Source: UBA10908 sp964608965 (GTDB taxonomy: Bacteria > Bacillota > Clostridia > Peptostreptococcales > Anaerovoracaceae). Taken from it: DNA of 64,000 nt. Position numbers and translations under genes: made by a program. Positions 28,233-37,685 of this stretch are shown one piece after another. The stretch covers positions 1-64,000 of the forward strand of contig CAZSPZ010000003.1 in NCBI GenBank assembly GCA_964608965.1, read 5' to 3'. Numbering within the stretch: the stretch's first letter is position 1; each line of letters starts with the position of its first letter. Below the pieces are notes generated by a model, which did not search any database, was not told where the DNA came from, and worked only from the letters and a program-made list of their open reading frames with translations.

Positions 28233-28601
28233 TTGGACGAAAAATTTACAAAAGAAAGTATTCCCGACGAAGTGATCGCAGTGTGCGCCATGAACGCCGT
28301 CTTGAAAACAGAAGGTGTTTTTGATCTTGCGTCCGGTTTTACGGAAAGCCTTTCAAAAAACATTCTCGGCCGTGAATCCCTTACAAAAGGTATAAAAATA
28401 TCCCAAGAAAAAGACGGCATCGTCATCGATGTATATGTAAATGTTAAATATAATTTCAAAATACCCGCTGTAGCGTGGGAAATACAGGAAAATGTTAAAG
28501 ACAGCGTGGAAGAACTGACAAATATGCCTATCATACGTGTCAATATACACGTTCAAGGAGTTGGTTTCGAAGAAGCCGAAAACCGGAAGGGGACATCATG
28601 A
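28233..28601 (+). CDS. Asp23/Gls24 family protein upstream of nusB
   Basis: A second, 122-residue Asp23/Gls24 protein, corresponding in position to Bacillus YqhY. Core stretches are DEVIAVCAMNAVLKTEGVF, KGIKISQEKDGIVIDVYVNVKYN and the amphipathic IRVNIHVQGVGFEE. The start is TTG with GGTGAG placed six bases upstream. The order asp23-nusB is highly conserved in Firmicutes; the protein overlaps nusB by four bases. In Bacillus this protein affects fatty-acid synthesis, which may or may not hold here. Confidence 0.9.
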   Translation: MDEKFTKESIPDEVIAVCAMNAVLKTEGVFDLASGFTESLSKNILGRESLTKGIKISQEKDGIVIDVYVNVKYNFKIPAVAWEIQENVKDSVEELTNMPIIRVNIHVQGVGFEEAENRKGTS

Positions 28602-29008
28602 GACGGACCGAAGCAAGAGAGTTGTTAATGCAGCTGCTGTTTCAAATGGAAGCACAAAATAATTTCAGCGTGGAAGCAAAAGATTCATTTATAGAATTCT
28701 ATATGGATAATTCTTCTCAACTCCCATATTTTAATATGGTGTTTGAAGCCTTTAGCGCCAATAAAAAGGACATCGATGCTCGAATCAACGAAGCTTCATC
28801 AAATTGGCGCACAGGACGTATGGCCAAAGTTGATCTGGCAGTGCTTAGATTATGCATAACGGAGATTATGTTTGTTACGGAAGAAGAAATTCCTTCTTCT
28901 GCCGCTATCAACGAGGCGGTCGTGCTCGCTAAAAAATTCGGCGGCGAAGACTCGGGGAAATTTGTCAATGGTGTCCTCGGAAAAGTGGCGTCGGGCAATG
29001 AGCGATAA
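28598..29008 (+). CDS. nusB: Transcription antitermination factor NusB
   Basis: NusB of 136 residues, all-helical, which joins NusE (S10) at boxA in rRNA antitermination. It begins MRRTEARELLMQLLFQMEAQ and has the typical INEAVVLAKKFGGEDSGKFVNGVLGKV near the end. ATGA overlap with the Asp23 gene at its start and an 11-base overlap with the next gene show tight coupling. Confidence 0.96.
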   Translation: MRRTEARELLMQLLFQMEAQNNFSVEAKDSFIEFYMDNSSQLPYFNMVFEAFSANKKDIDARINEASSNWRTGRMAKVDLAVLRLCITEIMFVTEEEIPSSAAINEAVVLAKKFGGEDSGKFVNGVLGKVASGNER

Positions 29009-29927
29009 AAATCTTTTTCTTGGTTTGGATACCAGTAATTATACGACATCTGCGGCAGTGGTCAGCGAATGCGATGAAATATTGGAAGATATCCGAATCC
29101 CATTGGTTGTGAACGAAGGAGAAATCGGTCTTAGGCAGTCTGCAGCTCTTTATCAACATTGGGAAAACTTACCCGGCATCATCGAATCATTGTCCGGGCA
29201 ATATGCAGAAAGATTCAAAGCCGTTTGCGTAAGCGAAAAACCAAGGCCTTTAGAAGGTTCTTATATGCCTGTCTTTAAAGCCGGAGTTGCCGCCGCAAAA
29301 ATCATAGCGGCCTCTTTAAAAATTCCTCTTTTTTACACGACGCACCAAGAAGGGCATATTAAGGCAGGCGCGCATCAAACTTCCGCAAACTTAAACAAAC
29401 CTTTGTTAGCCGCCCATCTTTCGGGAGGTACCTTGGAACTGATTATTATAGATAAAAATCGTTTCGATATCGTCGGTGGCACAAAAGATATATCTTACGG
29501 ACAACTGCTGGACAGAACAGGGGCCTTGCTGGGCCTTTCTTTCCCCGCTGGAGCGAAGTTAGACCACTCGGCCGCAACATTGATCCAAACAGGCAGAAAA
29601 AACCCTTTATCGCCCGTTTTTTGCGAAGGAACATGGCTCAATCTGTCCGGAATGGAAACACAGTTGCGCACATTGGTTGGCAAGTGCTCCATGGAAGAGA
29701 TTGCCTCCTATGCATTCGAAAGAATTGCAGAAAGTTTTAGCGCTATTGTCCAAGCCGCTACAGAAAAATACGGTGCCGAACAAATATTGGTGACCGGAGG
29801 CGTTGCATCAAGCAGTTACCTGCGTAAAAAATGGATCGCTTCAGGATATATATTAGGTCATGCCCGGTTGTGCTGCGACAACGCGGTCGGCGTTGCGCTT
29901 ATGAAAGGATGCCCACTTTGTCAGTGA
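28998..29927 (+). CDS. TsaD/Kae1-like paralogue of unknown role
   Basis: A 309-residue ASKHA-fold protein of the Kae1/TsaD superfamily. The metal motif THQEGH has H116 and H120, and HLSGGTLEL, GALLGL and LVTGGVASSSYLR match the fold. It is shorter than true TsaD and lacks its usual flanking genes (tsaB, tsaE), so it is likely the clostridial paralogue found between nusB and xseA, not the tRNA t6A enzyme itself. The ATG at 28998 gives the family start FLGLDTSNYTTS. It overlaps nusB by 11 bases and xseA by about ten. Confidence 0.85.
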   Translation: MSDKNLFLGLDTSNYTTSAAVVSECDEILEDIRIPLVVNEGEIGLRQSAALYQHWENLPGIIESLSGQYAERFKAVCVSEKPRPLEGSYMPVFKAGVAAAKIIAASLKIPLFYTTHQEGHIKAGAHQTSANLNKPLLAAHLSGGTLELIIIDKNRFDIVGGTKDISYGQLLDRTGALLGLSFPAGAKLDHSAATLIQTGRKNPLSPVFCEGTWLNLSGMETQLRTLVGKCSMEEIASYAFERIAESFSAIVQAATEKYGAEQILVTGGVASSSYLRKKWIASGYILGHARLCCDNAVGVALMKGCPLCQ

Positions 29928-31063
29928 AACCGATTTCCGTATCGCAACTGAACAATTATATAAAAAGGATTATAGGAACTGATCCCATTCTGGGTAATAT
30001 TTCCGTTACGGGCGAAATATCAAACCTTGTTCATCACAGCAGCGGGCACGTATATTTTTCATTAAAAGATGAGAATAGCCGTCTCAATTGTTTTCTCTCC
30101 ATAGATAGAATGGCCAATATTCATTTTGAGCTATCCTCAGGGATGCAGATTATTGCTTATGGCAACGTATCCGTTTACGAGAAAGGCGGCTCGTATTCAC
30201 TAAACATCAAAGAAATAGACCCTGCGGGAGAGGGCATGCTGAGCATTGCTTTTGAAAACCTAAAAAATAAATTAAAAAAAGAGGGTATATTCGACACCGG
30301 CCACAAGAAGACTCTTCCGAAGTTCCCCAAAAAAATCGCTTTGATCACATCGCCTACAGGCGCGGCGGTCAGAGACATGATCAGCGCAATAAAACGGCGA
30401 AATCCGTTGGTTGATATTGTTTTATATCCTTGCTTAGTGCAAGGAGCGGACGCGTCGTCTTCTATTGCGGAGGCCTTGGATGCCGTCAATTCAAAATTGT
30501 CGGACATCGATCTTATTATCGTAGGCCGTGGCGGCGGCTCATTGGAGGATTTGTGGGCCTTTAACGAAGAGGCTGTGGCAAAAGCAATCTACCGATCGGA
30601 AATCCCCGTTATTTCTGCAGTAGGACACGAAACAGACACGGTAATATCTGATTATGCGGCCGATATACGGGCAGCGACGCCGACAGCTGCCGCAGAATTA
30701 GCTGTACCTGATATTGCTGTATATAAGGATGTCCTTTTTTCTCTTTCACCGGAGCGTTTATACAAAGGGTTAAATGAAAAATTAAGTACGATGCGACTAA
30801 AGTGCGCGCATTTAAAAGATCGTGCAGATTCCTCGATTCTGTTTCTGCTTAACAATGCCGAAAATAAATTACAGCTTCTGGGTTTGGATGTTGAAATGTC
30901 CAACCCAATGAATATGCTGAAGCGAGGATATGCAATCGCTCAATCTCCCACGGGGAAATGGTTGATTTCAACACAAGCCGTAACCGCCGGAGATCAATTG
31001 GCACTGATTATGAAGGATGGGGTGCTCCGTTGCACTGTAAATGATGTGGAGGTAACTGAATGA
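29918..31063 (+). CDS. xseA: Exodeoxyribonuclease VII large subunit
   Basis: XseA is the catalytic large subunit of exonuclease VII, which degrades single-stranded DNA. The N-terminal OB-fold (ISVTGEISNLVHHSSGHVYFSLKD) and the catalytic region with SPTGAAVRDM, GRGGGSLEDLWAFN and SAVGHETDTVISDYAADIRAATPTAAAE are clear. Start choice is uncertain: TTG at 29918 has AAAGGA eight bases before it, while an ATG at 29909 has no room for a ribosome site and GTG at 29924 would match the family start best. At about 381 residues it is somewhat short because the coiled-coil middle is reduced. It overlaps xseB by four bases. Confidence 0.93.
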   Translation: MSVKPISVSQLNNYIKRIIGTDPILGNISVTGEISNLVHHSSGHVYFSLKDENSRLNCFLSIDRMANIHFELSSGMQIIAYGNVSVYEKGGSYSLNIKEIDPAGEGMLSIAFENLKNKLKKEGIFDTGHKKTLPKFPKKIALITSPTGAAVRDMISAIKRRNPLVDIVLYPCLVQGADASSSIAEALDAVNSKLSDIDLIIVGRGGGSLEDLWAFNEEAVAKAIYRSEIPVISAVGHETDTVISDYAADIRAATPTAAAELAVPDIAVYKDVLFSLSPERLYKGLNEKLSTMRLKCAHLKDRADSSILFLLNNAENKLQLLGLDVEMSNPMNMLKRGYAIAQSPTGKWLISTQAVTAGDQLALIMKDGVLRCTVNDVEVTE

Positions 31064-31290
31064 CTTCAAAAAAAATGGAATCCGACTTTGAAAGCTCTTT
31101 AGAAAAGCTCGAAGAATTCACACAAAAGCTGAAATCAGATGATATTTCATTGGAAGAGAGCATTTTAGTTTACGAGAAATGTATTATGTATCACAAAAGG
31201 TGTACTGAAATTCTTGAAAATGCTAAGCAGAGAGTCGAAATTTACCAACCTAAAACAGGAAAAACAGAAGATTTTGGAGAATTGATATGA
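31060..31290 (+). CDS. xseB: Exodeoxyribonuclease VII small subunit
   Basis: A 76-residue XseB with the typical FESSLEKLEEFTQKLKSDD core and YEKCIMYHKRC helix. It binds the coiled-coil region of XseA. ATGA overlap with xseA at the start and with ispA at the end. Confidence 0.95.
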   Translation: MTSKKMESDFESSLEKLEEFTQKLKSDDISLEESILVYEKCIMYHKRCTEILENAKQRVEIYQPKTGKTEDFGELI

Positions 31291-32183
31291 TGAATGCGGA
31301 ATATAATCGTTTAAAAAATCTGGTGGAATCTCACATTTTAGATTTTCTCCCTGAAATTGATTCAAAAAGCTTAACACTATACGATTCTATGAGATACAGT
31401 TTAACGGCAGGGGGGAAGCGACTTCGCTCGGTTTTGCTTCTTGCTGCCTGTGAATTCTGCGGTCTTTCGGCAGAAGCCGGCTTGCCTTATGCCTGTGCCT
31501 TGGAATTTATCCAGACATATTCCCTTATTCATGACGATCTTCCGGCTATGGATAACGACGATTTCAGAAGAGGAATCCCCACTAATCATAAAGTATACGG
31601 AGAAGATGTGGCCATTCTGGCCGGAGACGGATTGCTTTCCGCCGCTTTCGAAGTGATGACGAAAGACATGCTCTTATATTTTGATAATCCCGAAGAACTG
31701 AAACGAAAAGTTCGTGCGTCCTTTGAAATCGCAAAAGGCATAGGATGCCGCGGCATGGTCGCAGGACAGGTTGCCGACGTAGAATCGGTGCATAGGCAAT
31801 GTTCCATCGAAATGCTGGATTACATTCATCTCAATAAAACCGCTGCATTTATACGTTCCTCTGTTCTTGCCGGATGCTACCTTGGCGGAGCCGACAAAAA
31901 AAAGTGTCAGGATATTTCAATTTACGGTGAATCCGTTGGGCTGGCTTTCCAAATTGTGGATGATATTATGGACGTCATCGGCAACCCCATGGAATTGGGC
32001 AAAAATGTCGGCGTCGATAAAGTAGCGGAAAAGTGCACATATCCATCCGTTTACGGATTAGAGCAATCAAAAGGCAAAGCAAAAGAGCTTTTAGAAAAAG
32101 CACGGAATGTCATGGCTGATTATTACGATGAAGCAGAAGTTTTTAATGCCATCATCGATTATTTGGAGGATGAGATTCGTTGA
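31287..32183 (+). CDS. ispA: Geranyl/farnesyl diphosphate synthase
   Basis: A 298-residue short-chain polyprenyl diphosphate synthase. The first aspartate-rich motif is DDLPAMDND (from residue 83) and the second is DDIMD near 221. Lys-Arg pocket residues in GGKRLRSVL are present. It supplies C15 diphosphate for undecaprenyl and other isoprenoids. Position between xseB and dxs is the classical order. It begins with two adjacent ATG codons. Confidence 0.95.
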   Translation: MMNAEYNRLKNLVESHILDFLPEIDSKSLTLYDSMRYSLTAGGKRLRSVLLLAACEFCGLSAEAGLPYACALEFIQTYSLIHDDLPAMDNDDFRRGIPTNHKVYGEDVAILAGDGLLSAAFEVMTKDMLLYFDNPEELKRKVRASFEIAKGIGCRGMVAGQVADVESVHRQCSIEMLDYIHLNKTAAFIRSSVLAGCYLGGADKKKCQDISIYGESVGLAFQIVDDIMDVIGNPMELGKNVGVDKVAEKCTYPSVYGLEQSKGKAKELLEKARNVMADYYDEAEVFNAIIDYLEDEIR

Positions 32184-34057
32184 GAATCGCACAAAATATG
32201 GACCAACTCAAAGAAAACGAACTATTGAAAACTAAATTAAAAGATATGAACCTGTCTCAATTGCAACGTTTGGCGGCACAACTTCGCGAAGCTCTTATTT
32301 TTGGCGTTTCAAAAACGGGCGGTCATTTTGCATCAAACTTAGGCGTTGTCGAATTGACAATTGCCATCGAGAAAATTTTTGACACTCCGCAAGATAAAGT
32401 TATATGGGATGTAGGGCACCAGACATATGTTCATAAAATGTTGACGGGCAGATGGGACGAAATGACCACATTACGCCAACTCGGAGGAATCAGCGGTTTT
32501 CCAAAGCGTTCAGAAAGCGTGCACGACATATTCGACTCCGGGCATAGCGGCACTTCTATTTCTGCGGCCCTGGGCTTTGCAAAAGCCAGAGATTTAGTCG
32601 GCGACACCTATTCGTGCGTGGCCGTTATAGGTGACGGAGCGTTAACGGGCGGAGTGGCCTACGAAGCGCTCAATGCCGCGGGAATAGAAAAAACCCCCTT
32701 GATCGTGATCCTGAATGACAACGAGATGTCCATATCCAAGAACGTCGGAGGTATCACGCGCCACCTTCAAAATTTACGCACATCCACCTCTTATCAAAAG
32801 TTTAAAAATAAACTTAAAAGAGCGCTGGAATCTGCTCCAAGATTAGGGCATGGCGTGGAAACCATCAGAGATATTATAAAATATGCCTTAGTCCCGGCTG
32901 CGATATTCGAAGAATTAGGGTTTAAATATTTCGGTCCGATAGACGGTCATGATATGAAAGAACTTTTAGAAGCCATGACTCTGGCAAAATCCCTAAAGCG
33001 GCCTGTTTTGTTGCATGTCGTCACACAAAAGGGGAAAGGTTATATAAAAGCAGAGAACACTCCGGATAAATATCACGGAGTCGCTCCGTTTGACCCTGAA
33101 ATCGGTGTTCCCATCGTTGAACGCAGCCGCACAACTTACACCGGTATTTTCGGAGAGAAGCTTTTAGAGTTGGCTACGGCAAACGACAAAATAGTGGCCA
33201 TATCTGCCGCGATGACAGACGGCACGGGCCTTTCGGACATGGAAGAAAGATTTTCCGACAGAGTATTCGACGCGGGAATAGCGGAACAACATGCGGTTTC
33301 TTTTGCCGCAGGATTAGCTCTAAACGGAATGCGCCCGGTCGTCGCAATATATTCTACTTTTTTGCAAAGAGCTTATGACCAAATATTAATGGAAGTCTGC
33401 CTTCAAAATTTGCCTGTGATATTTGCGATCGACAGGGCAGGTAATTCCGGAAACGACGGAGAAACACATCATGGGCAGTTTGATCTTTCATTTATGTCTG
33501 CCATGCCCAATATGACGGTTTTGGCACCCAAGGACGGGGTTGAATTGTCCGAAATGCTCGAATATGCGCTGACGCTTAACGGACCTTGTGCGATACGCTA
33601 TCCTAAAGGACGGGCTTGCGACTTGTCTTGTTATGGCCGTACGCCAATGGACGGAAAACCTGAATTCATTCAGGAAGGCGGGGAAAACGTTATCATCGGA
33701 ATAGGCAGCATGACAGAAACCGCACTGAAAGCCGCAGAAGTGCTGAAGAAAAAAGGAATCGATACGGCCGTGTGCAATTTAAGAGCGGTCAAACCAATCA
33801 TAAAAAGTGAACTCATCACCATGTTTAAAAGGTATACACGTGTGATTACGATAGAAGACGGCTGCATTTGCGGTGGAGCCGGCATGCAGGTATTGTCTGC
33901 GATTTCCGGCGCCGAAAAACCTGCGACTGTATTAAACCTAGGTTGGCCGGACGAATTTATCGCACACGGCAGCATACCGGAGCTTCGAAAGAAATACGGA
34001 CTGGATTATGAGTCTGTTGCAGCGAAAGCGGAGGAATTTTTTGAAAAAAAGGCTTGA
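32180..34057 (+). CDS. dxs: 1-deoxy-D-xylulose-5-phosphate synthase
   Basis: DXS makes deoxyxylulose phosphate from pyruvate and glyceraldehyde phosphate with thiamine diphosphate, the first step of the MEP isoprenoid pathway. The 625 residues contain FDSGHSGTSISAALG, the thiamine-binding GDGALTGG, DNEMSISKNVG and the transketolase pyrimidine motif EQHAVSFAAGLA. I take TTG at 32180 as the start because GGAGG sits nine bases upstream; an ATG at 32198 is the alternative. It overlaps ispA by four bases and tlyA by 17. Confidence 0.96.
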   Translation: MRIAQNMDQLKENELLKTKLKDMNLSQLQRLAAQLREALIFGVSKTGGHFASNLGVVELTIAIEKIFDTPQDKVIWDVGHQTYVHKMLTGRWDEMTTLRQLGGISGFPKRSESVHDIFDSGHSGTSISAALGFAKARDLVGDTYSCVAVIGDGALTGGVAYEALNAAGIEKTPLIVILNDNEMSISKNVGGITRHLQNLRTSTSYQKFKNKLKRALESAPRLGHGVETIRDIIKYALVPAAIFEELGFKYFGPIDGHDMKELLEAMTLAKSLKRPVLLHVVTQKGKGYIKAENTPDKYHGVAPFDPEIGVPIVERSRTTYTGIFGEKLLELATANDKIVAISAAMTDGTGLSDMEERFSDRVFDAGIAEQHAVSFAAGLALNGMRPVVAIYSTFLQRAYDQILMEVCLQNLPVIFAIDRAGNSGNDGETHHGQFDLSFMSAMPNMTVLAPKDGVELSEMLEYALTLNGPCAIRYPKGRACDLSCYGRTPMDGKPEFIQEGGENVIIGIGSMTETALKAAEVLKKKGIDTAVCNLRAVKPIIKSELITMFKRYTRVITIEDGCICGGAGMQVLSAISGAEKPATVLNLGWPDEFIAHGSIPELRKKYGLDYESVAAKAEEFFEKKA

Positions 34058-34850
34058 TGTCATTTTAACCGAAAAAGAATTATTTCCGTCAAGAGAAAAG
34101 GCCAGAGCTGCGATTATGGCCGGCCTTGTTACTGTCAACGGAATGCTTTGCGATAAAGCCGGAACACCTTTTGACGATGCTGTAGCAATCACAGTAAAAG
34201 GCAATGCCTGCCCCTACGTCAGCAGGGGAGGATTTAAACTGGAAAAAGCATTGAGCGATTTTCAAATTGACCTTAATGGTTTGATATGCATGGATATAGG
34301 AGCTTCCACGGGAGGATTTACCGATTGCATGCTTCAACACGGCGCCTCTAAAGTCTATGCAATCGACGTAGGATATGGACAATTGGATTGGAAATTACGA
34401 CAAGACCCAAGAGTTGTCACGATGGAAAGAACGAATTTCAGATATCTTGATCCGAAAACCATTCCTGACCGGATTGATTTTGCAAGCGTAGACGTATCCT
34501 TTATATCTTTAAATCTGATATTGCCTGGTGCAAAATCACTGATGAGCCCTTCCGGTTTGGCTGTATGTCTCGTAAAACCTCAATTTGAGGCAGGAAGAGA
34601 AGCTGTAGGGAAAAACGGTGTTGTAAAAGAACCCCAGACACACAGGAATGTCCTGCATGCTGTAGCGGGATATGCCTTGCACAGCGGGTTTTCAATTATA
34701 GAGTGGAGTTATTCGCCGATAAAAGGACCCAAAGGAAACATAGAATATTTAATATATCTTAGCGCAGATAAAACGACGGATTCCCCTGAAGATCTTGAAC
34801 AAAAGATCAATGATACGGTAAATAAAGCCCACGCTCACCTGGACGTTTAA
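34041..34850 (+). CDS. tlyA: TlyA family rRNA methyltransferase
   Basis: TlyA 2'-O-methylates rRNA. An N-terminal S4 RNA-binding domain (KKRLDVILTEKELFPSREKA) is joined to an FtsJ-like methyltransferase with CMDIGASTGGFTDCML. The likely start is TTG at 34041, which begins KKRLDV as in relatives, with GGAGGAA just upstream inside dxs. The label hemolysin A in databases is historical. The dxs-tlyA pair is standard; nadK, argR and recN, which often follow, are not between tlyA and mutS here. Confidence 0.93.
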   Translation: MKKRLDVILTEKELFPSREKARAAIMAGLVTVNGMLCDKAGTPFDDAVAITVKGNACPYVSRGGFKLEKALSDFQIDLNGLICMDIGASTGGFTDCMLQHGASKVYAIDVGYGQLDWKLRQDPRVVTMERTNFRYLDPKTIPDRIDFASVDVSFISLNLILPGAKSLMSPSGLAVCLVKPQFEAGREAVGKNGVVKEPQTHRNVLHAVAGYALHSGFSIIEWSYSPIKGPKGNIEYLIYLSADKTTDSPEDLEQKINDTVNKAHAHLDV

Positions 34851-34884
34851 AACCGGCTTTCCTTGACTCAAAGAGGTAAAACAG

Positions 34885-37684
34885 ATGTCATTGACACCGA
34901 TGATGCAACAATATTTGAAAATAAAAGAACAGTATAAGGATTGCATCCTCTTTTTCAGGTTGGGCGATTTTTACGAAATGTTTTATGAAGACGCCCTCAT
35001 CGGTGCAAGGGACATGGAAATCACTCTTACAAAAAAATCCTGCGGCGAAGAGGAAAGAGCACCCATGTGCGGCGTTCCCTATCATGCTGCAGATATTTAT
35101 ATCGCAAAATTGATAGACAAAGGGCATAAAGTAGCCATTTGCGAGCAGATGAGCGATCCGGCGCTCACGAAAGGAATTGTAGACAGAGAAGTCGTTAGAA
35201 TCATTACTCCCGGCACCCTGTTGAGCCAAAGCATGCTTTCCGAGAAGGAAAACAACTTTCTGGCCTGTGTCTATGTTGCGCAAGAAGGAGCGGGCCTTGC
35301 GTACTGTGATATCTCGACCGGAGAATTTTCTGCGGTTAAATTTCAGGGAAGGGCACACAGAGAAAAGCTTTTCAGCGAACTGACAAAAGTACAGCCCAAA
35401 GAAGTTTTAATCAATTTGGAACCGGAAGATGATTCGGACTTTTTCGAACAGCTTAAACAAAGCACCGATGCCTACGTGTCAATCGCTTCTCCTGAACTGC
35501 TTACAGAAAACACTTGCGGAAAGAATATAAAAGAACATTTTCATATTGTTTCAGAAAAAAGCATTGGATTGGCTAAAGATGATGCACCTGAATTTTTTTA
35601 TGCCGTCGGAGCATTGTTGGGTTATGTGAAAGAAACGCAAAAGCAAAAGTTGACGCACCTTTCCAATCTACGCATTTATGACGTTGCAGACACTATGTCT
35701 TTAGATAAATCCACGATAAAAAACTTGGAAATTACGGAAAGTCTCTTTGAACGCAAGTTAAACGGATCGCTTTTAGGGGTTCTTGACTGCACGAAAACAG
35801 CGATGGGCTCCAGGAAAATGAAGCAATGGCTGAAAGAGCCGCTAAACAATAAAAAAGATATTGATTTGCGCCTGAATGCCGTGGAAAGTCTGTGCGATAA
35901 TGTTCTTTTTTTGAACAATGTGAGAGCCTCATTAAAAGGTATTTACGATCTTGAAAGACTTTCCGCCAGAATCGCGTGCGGAACAGCGAATGGAAGAGAT
36001 CTTGTCGCATTAAAATCCTCGATCAGAGCAATACCCGATATGAAAGCCGAACTTTCAGACACGGAAGATACCCTCCTTAAAGCGCTGAACACACAAATCA
36101 ATTCGCTCGAAAACCTTTACGAAGCCATTGATTCTTCGATTGTTGACGAGCCGCCGTTCACGATAAAAGAAGGCGACCTGATAAGAAACGGCTATTCCAA
36201 GGATCTGGACGATTTAAAAGATTCGATAAAGGATGGGCGTCTTTGGATTGCTTCTTTGGAAGGCAAAGAGCGGGAGCGCACCGGAATAAAGAATCTTAAG
36301 GTCGGTTACAATCGAGTTTTTGGTTATTACATCGAAATCAGCAAATCAAATTTTGACCTCGTCCCCAATGATTACATAAGGAAACAAACCTTAGTTAATT
36401 GTGAGCGCTTTATTACGCCGGAGCTCAAAGAAATCGAATCAATCGTGCTCAATGCAGAATCAAAGATCAACGAGATGGAGTATCAGTTGTTTACACAGAT
36501 TCGGCATGAAATTTCCCTTCAGATTCCAACGATACAGAGCACTTCTGCTGCTTTATCCTCCGTTGATGTACTCAGTGCATTTGCCGAGAGTTCATCTAAG
36601 CTGGGTTACGTCAAACCACTCATTACATCGGGTGATAAAATTGTAATAAAAAAAGGACGGCATGCCGTCATAGAACGCACCATCAAAGATGGAGTCTATG
36701 TTTCCAACGATTTATATATCGATCGAGACGCTGCGAGCATGTTGCTGATTACAGGGCCCAATATGTCCGGTAAATCTACATATATGCGGCAATTGGCACT
36801 TATCGTGCTTATAGCGCAAGCTGGCTGTTTTGTACCTGCTGAAAGCGCGGAAATCGGTATTTGCGATCGCATTTACACACGCATAGGCGCATCTGATAAT
36901 ATTGCTCAAGGACAAAGCACTTTTTTCGTTGAAATGACAGAGCTGGCTTACATACTGAACACTTCTTCGGAAAAAAGCCTCGTCATTCTGGATGAAATCG
37001 GAAGAGGAACGTCAACATTTGACGGGCTCAGTATCGCCTGGGCAGTTATCGAACACATCAGTAACAGAAAATACTTAGGTGCTAAGACTTTATTTGCGAC
37101 CCATTACCATGAATTGACGGAATTAGAAGGCAAGATAAACAATGTAAATANNNNNNNNNNTCGTCATTCTGGATGAAATCGGAAGAGGAACCAGCACTTA
37201 CGACGGTCTTTCCATAGCATGGGCGGTTTGCGAACACCTTACCCGTCCGGGCAAGTCGGTACGCACTTTATTTGCGACGCATTATCACGAGTTGACTGTT
37301 CTTGAAGATACACTTCCGGGAGTAAAAAACCTTAACGTGGAAGTGACCGAGAATAACGGAACAATATTATTTCTCCATAAAATTGTAGAGGGGAGCGCAA
37401 GCAGGAGCTATGGAATCCATGTGGCAAGATTGGCCGGCGTACCCGATTCCTTGCTTCTTTCTGCGGAAAGAAAATTAGAAGAGTTGGAAAATTTTAATAA
37501 TGCGGATGGTTCATGCCAGCCGATATCGTCTCTGACTGCTGATTCCGAAGCGCAGCTCTCTATCTTTTCTCCGACGGATTACATGTTGGCGGAAAAAATA
37601 AAAGCATTGGATTTAATGAACGTCACACCGTCTCAAGCCATTCAAATACTTGAGCAGCTTCAAAACACTGCAAAGGATCGATAA
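34885..37684 (+). CDS. mutS: DNA mismatch repair protein MutS (assembly fault inside)
   Basis: MutS detects mismatched bases. The N-terminal mismatch-binding domain (MTPMMQQYLKIKEQYKD, RLGDFYEMFYEDA, with Phe-x-Glu), connector, lever and clamp, and the ATPase core (TGPNMSGKSTYMRQ) read cleanly. A 10-N gap at 37151-37160 is followed by a repeat of the Walker B region: LVILDEIGRGTST occurs twice, with 31 identical bases at 36980-37010 and 37161-37191. Removing 36980-37160 keeps the frame and yields an 872-residue MutS of normal length. I read the coordinates as one gene carrying a false insertion. Confidence 0.92.
36980..37160. other. Probable misassembled segment in mutS, with 10-N gap
   Basis: The 31-base string starting TCGTCATTCTGGATGAAATC occurs exactly at 36980-37010 and again at 37161-37191. 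The 140 bases after the first copy encode a different but plausible MutS stretch ending ELEGKINNVN at the gap; those after the second copy continue through the rest of MutS into mutL. A contig join at a shared word, with a strain or paralogue tail, explains this better than a real duplication. Confidence 0.8.
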
Positions 37685-37685
37685 A

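Noticed and set aside
37011..37150. A second real mutS domain (tandem duplication)
   Set aside because: A doubled Walker B region would disrupt the fold; the 31-base exact repeat and the adjacent N gap are typical of an assembly join.
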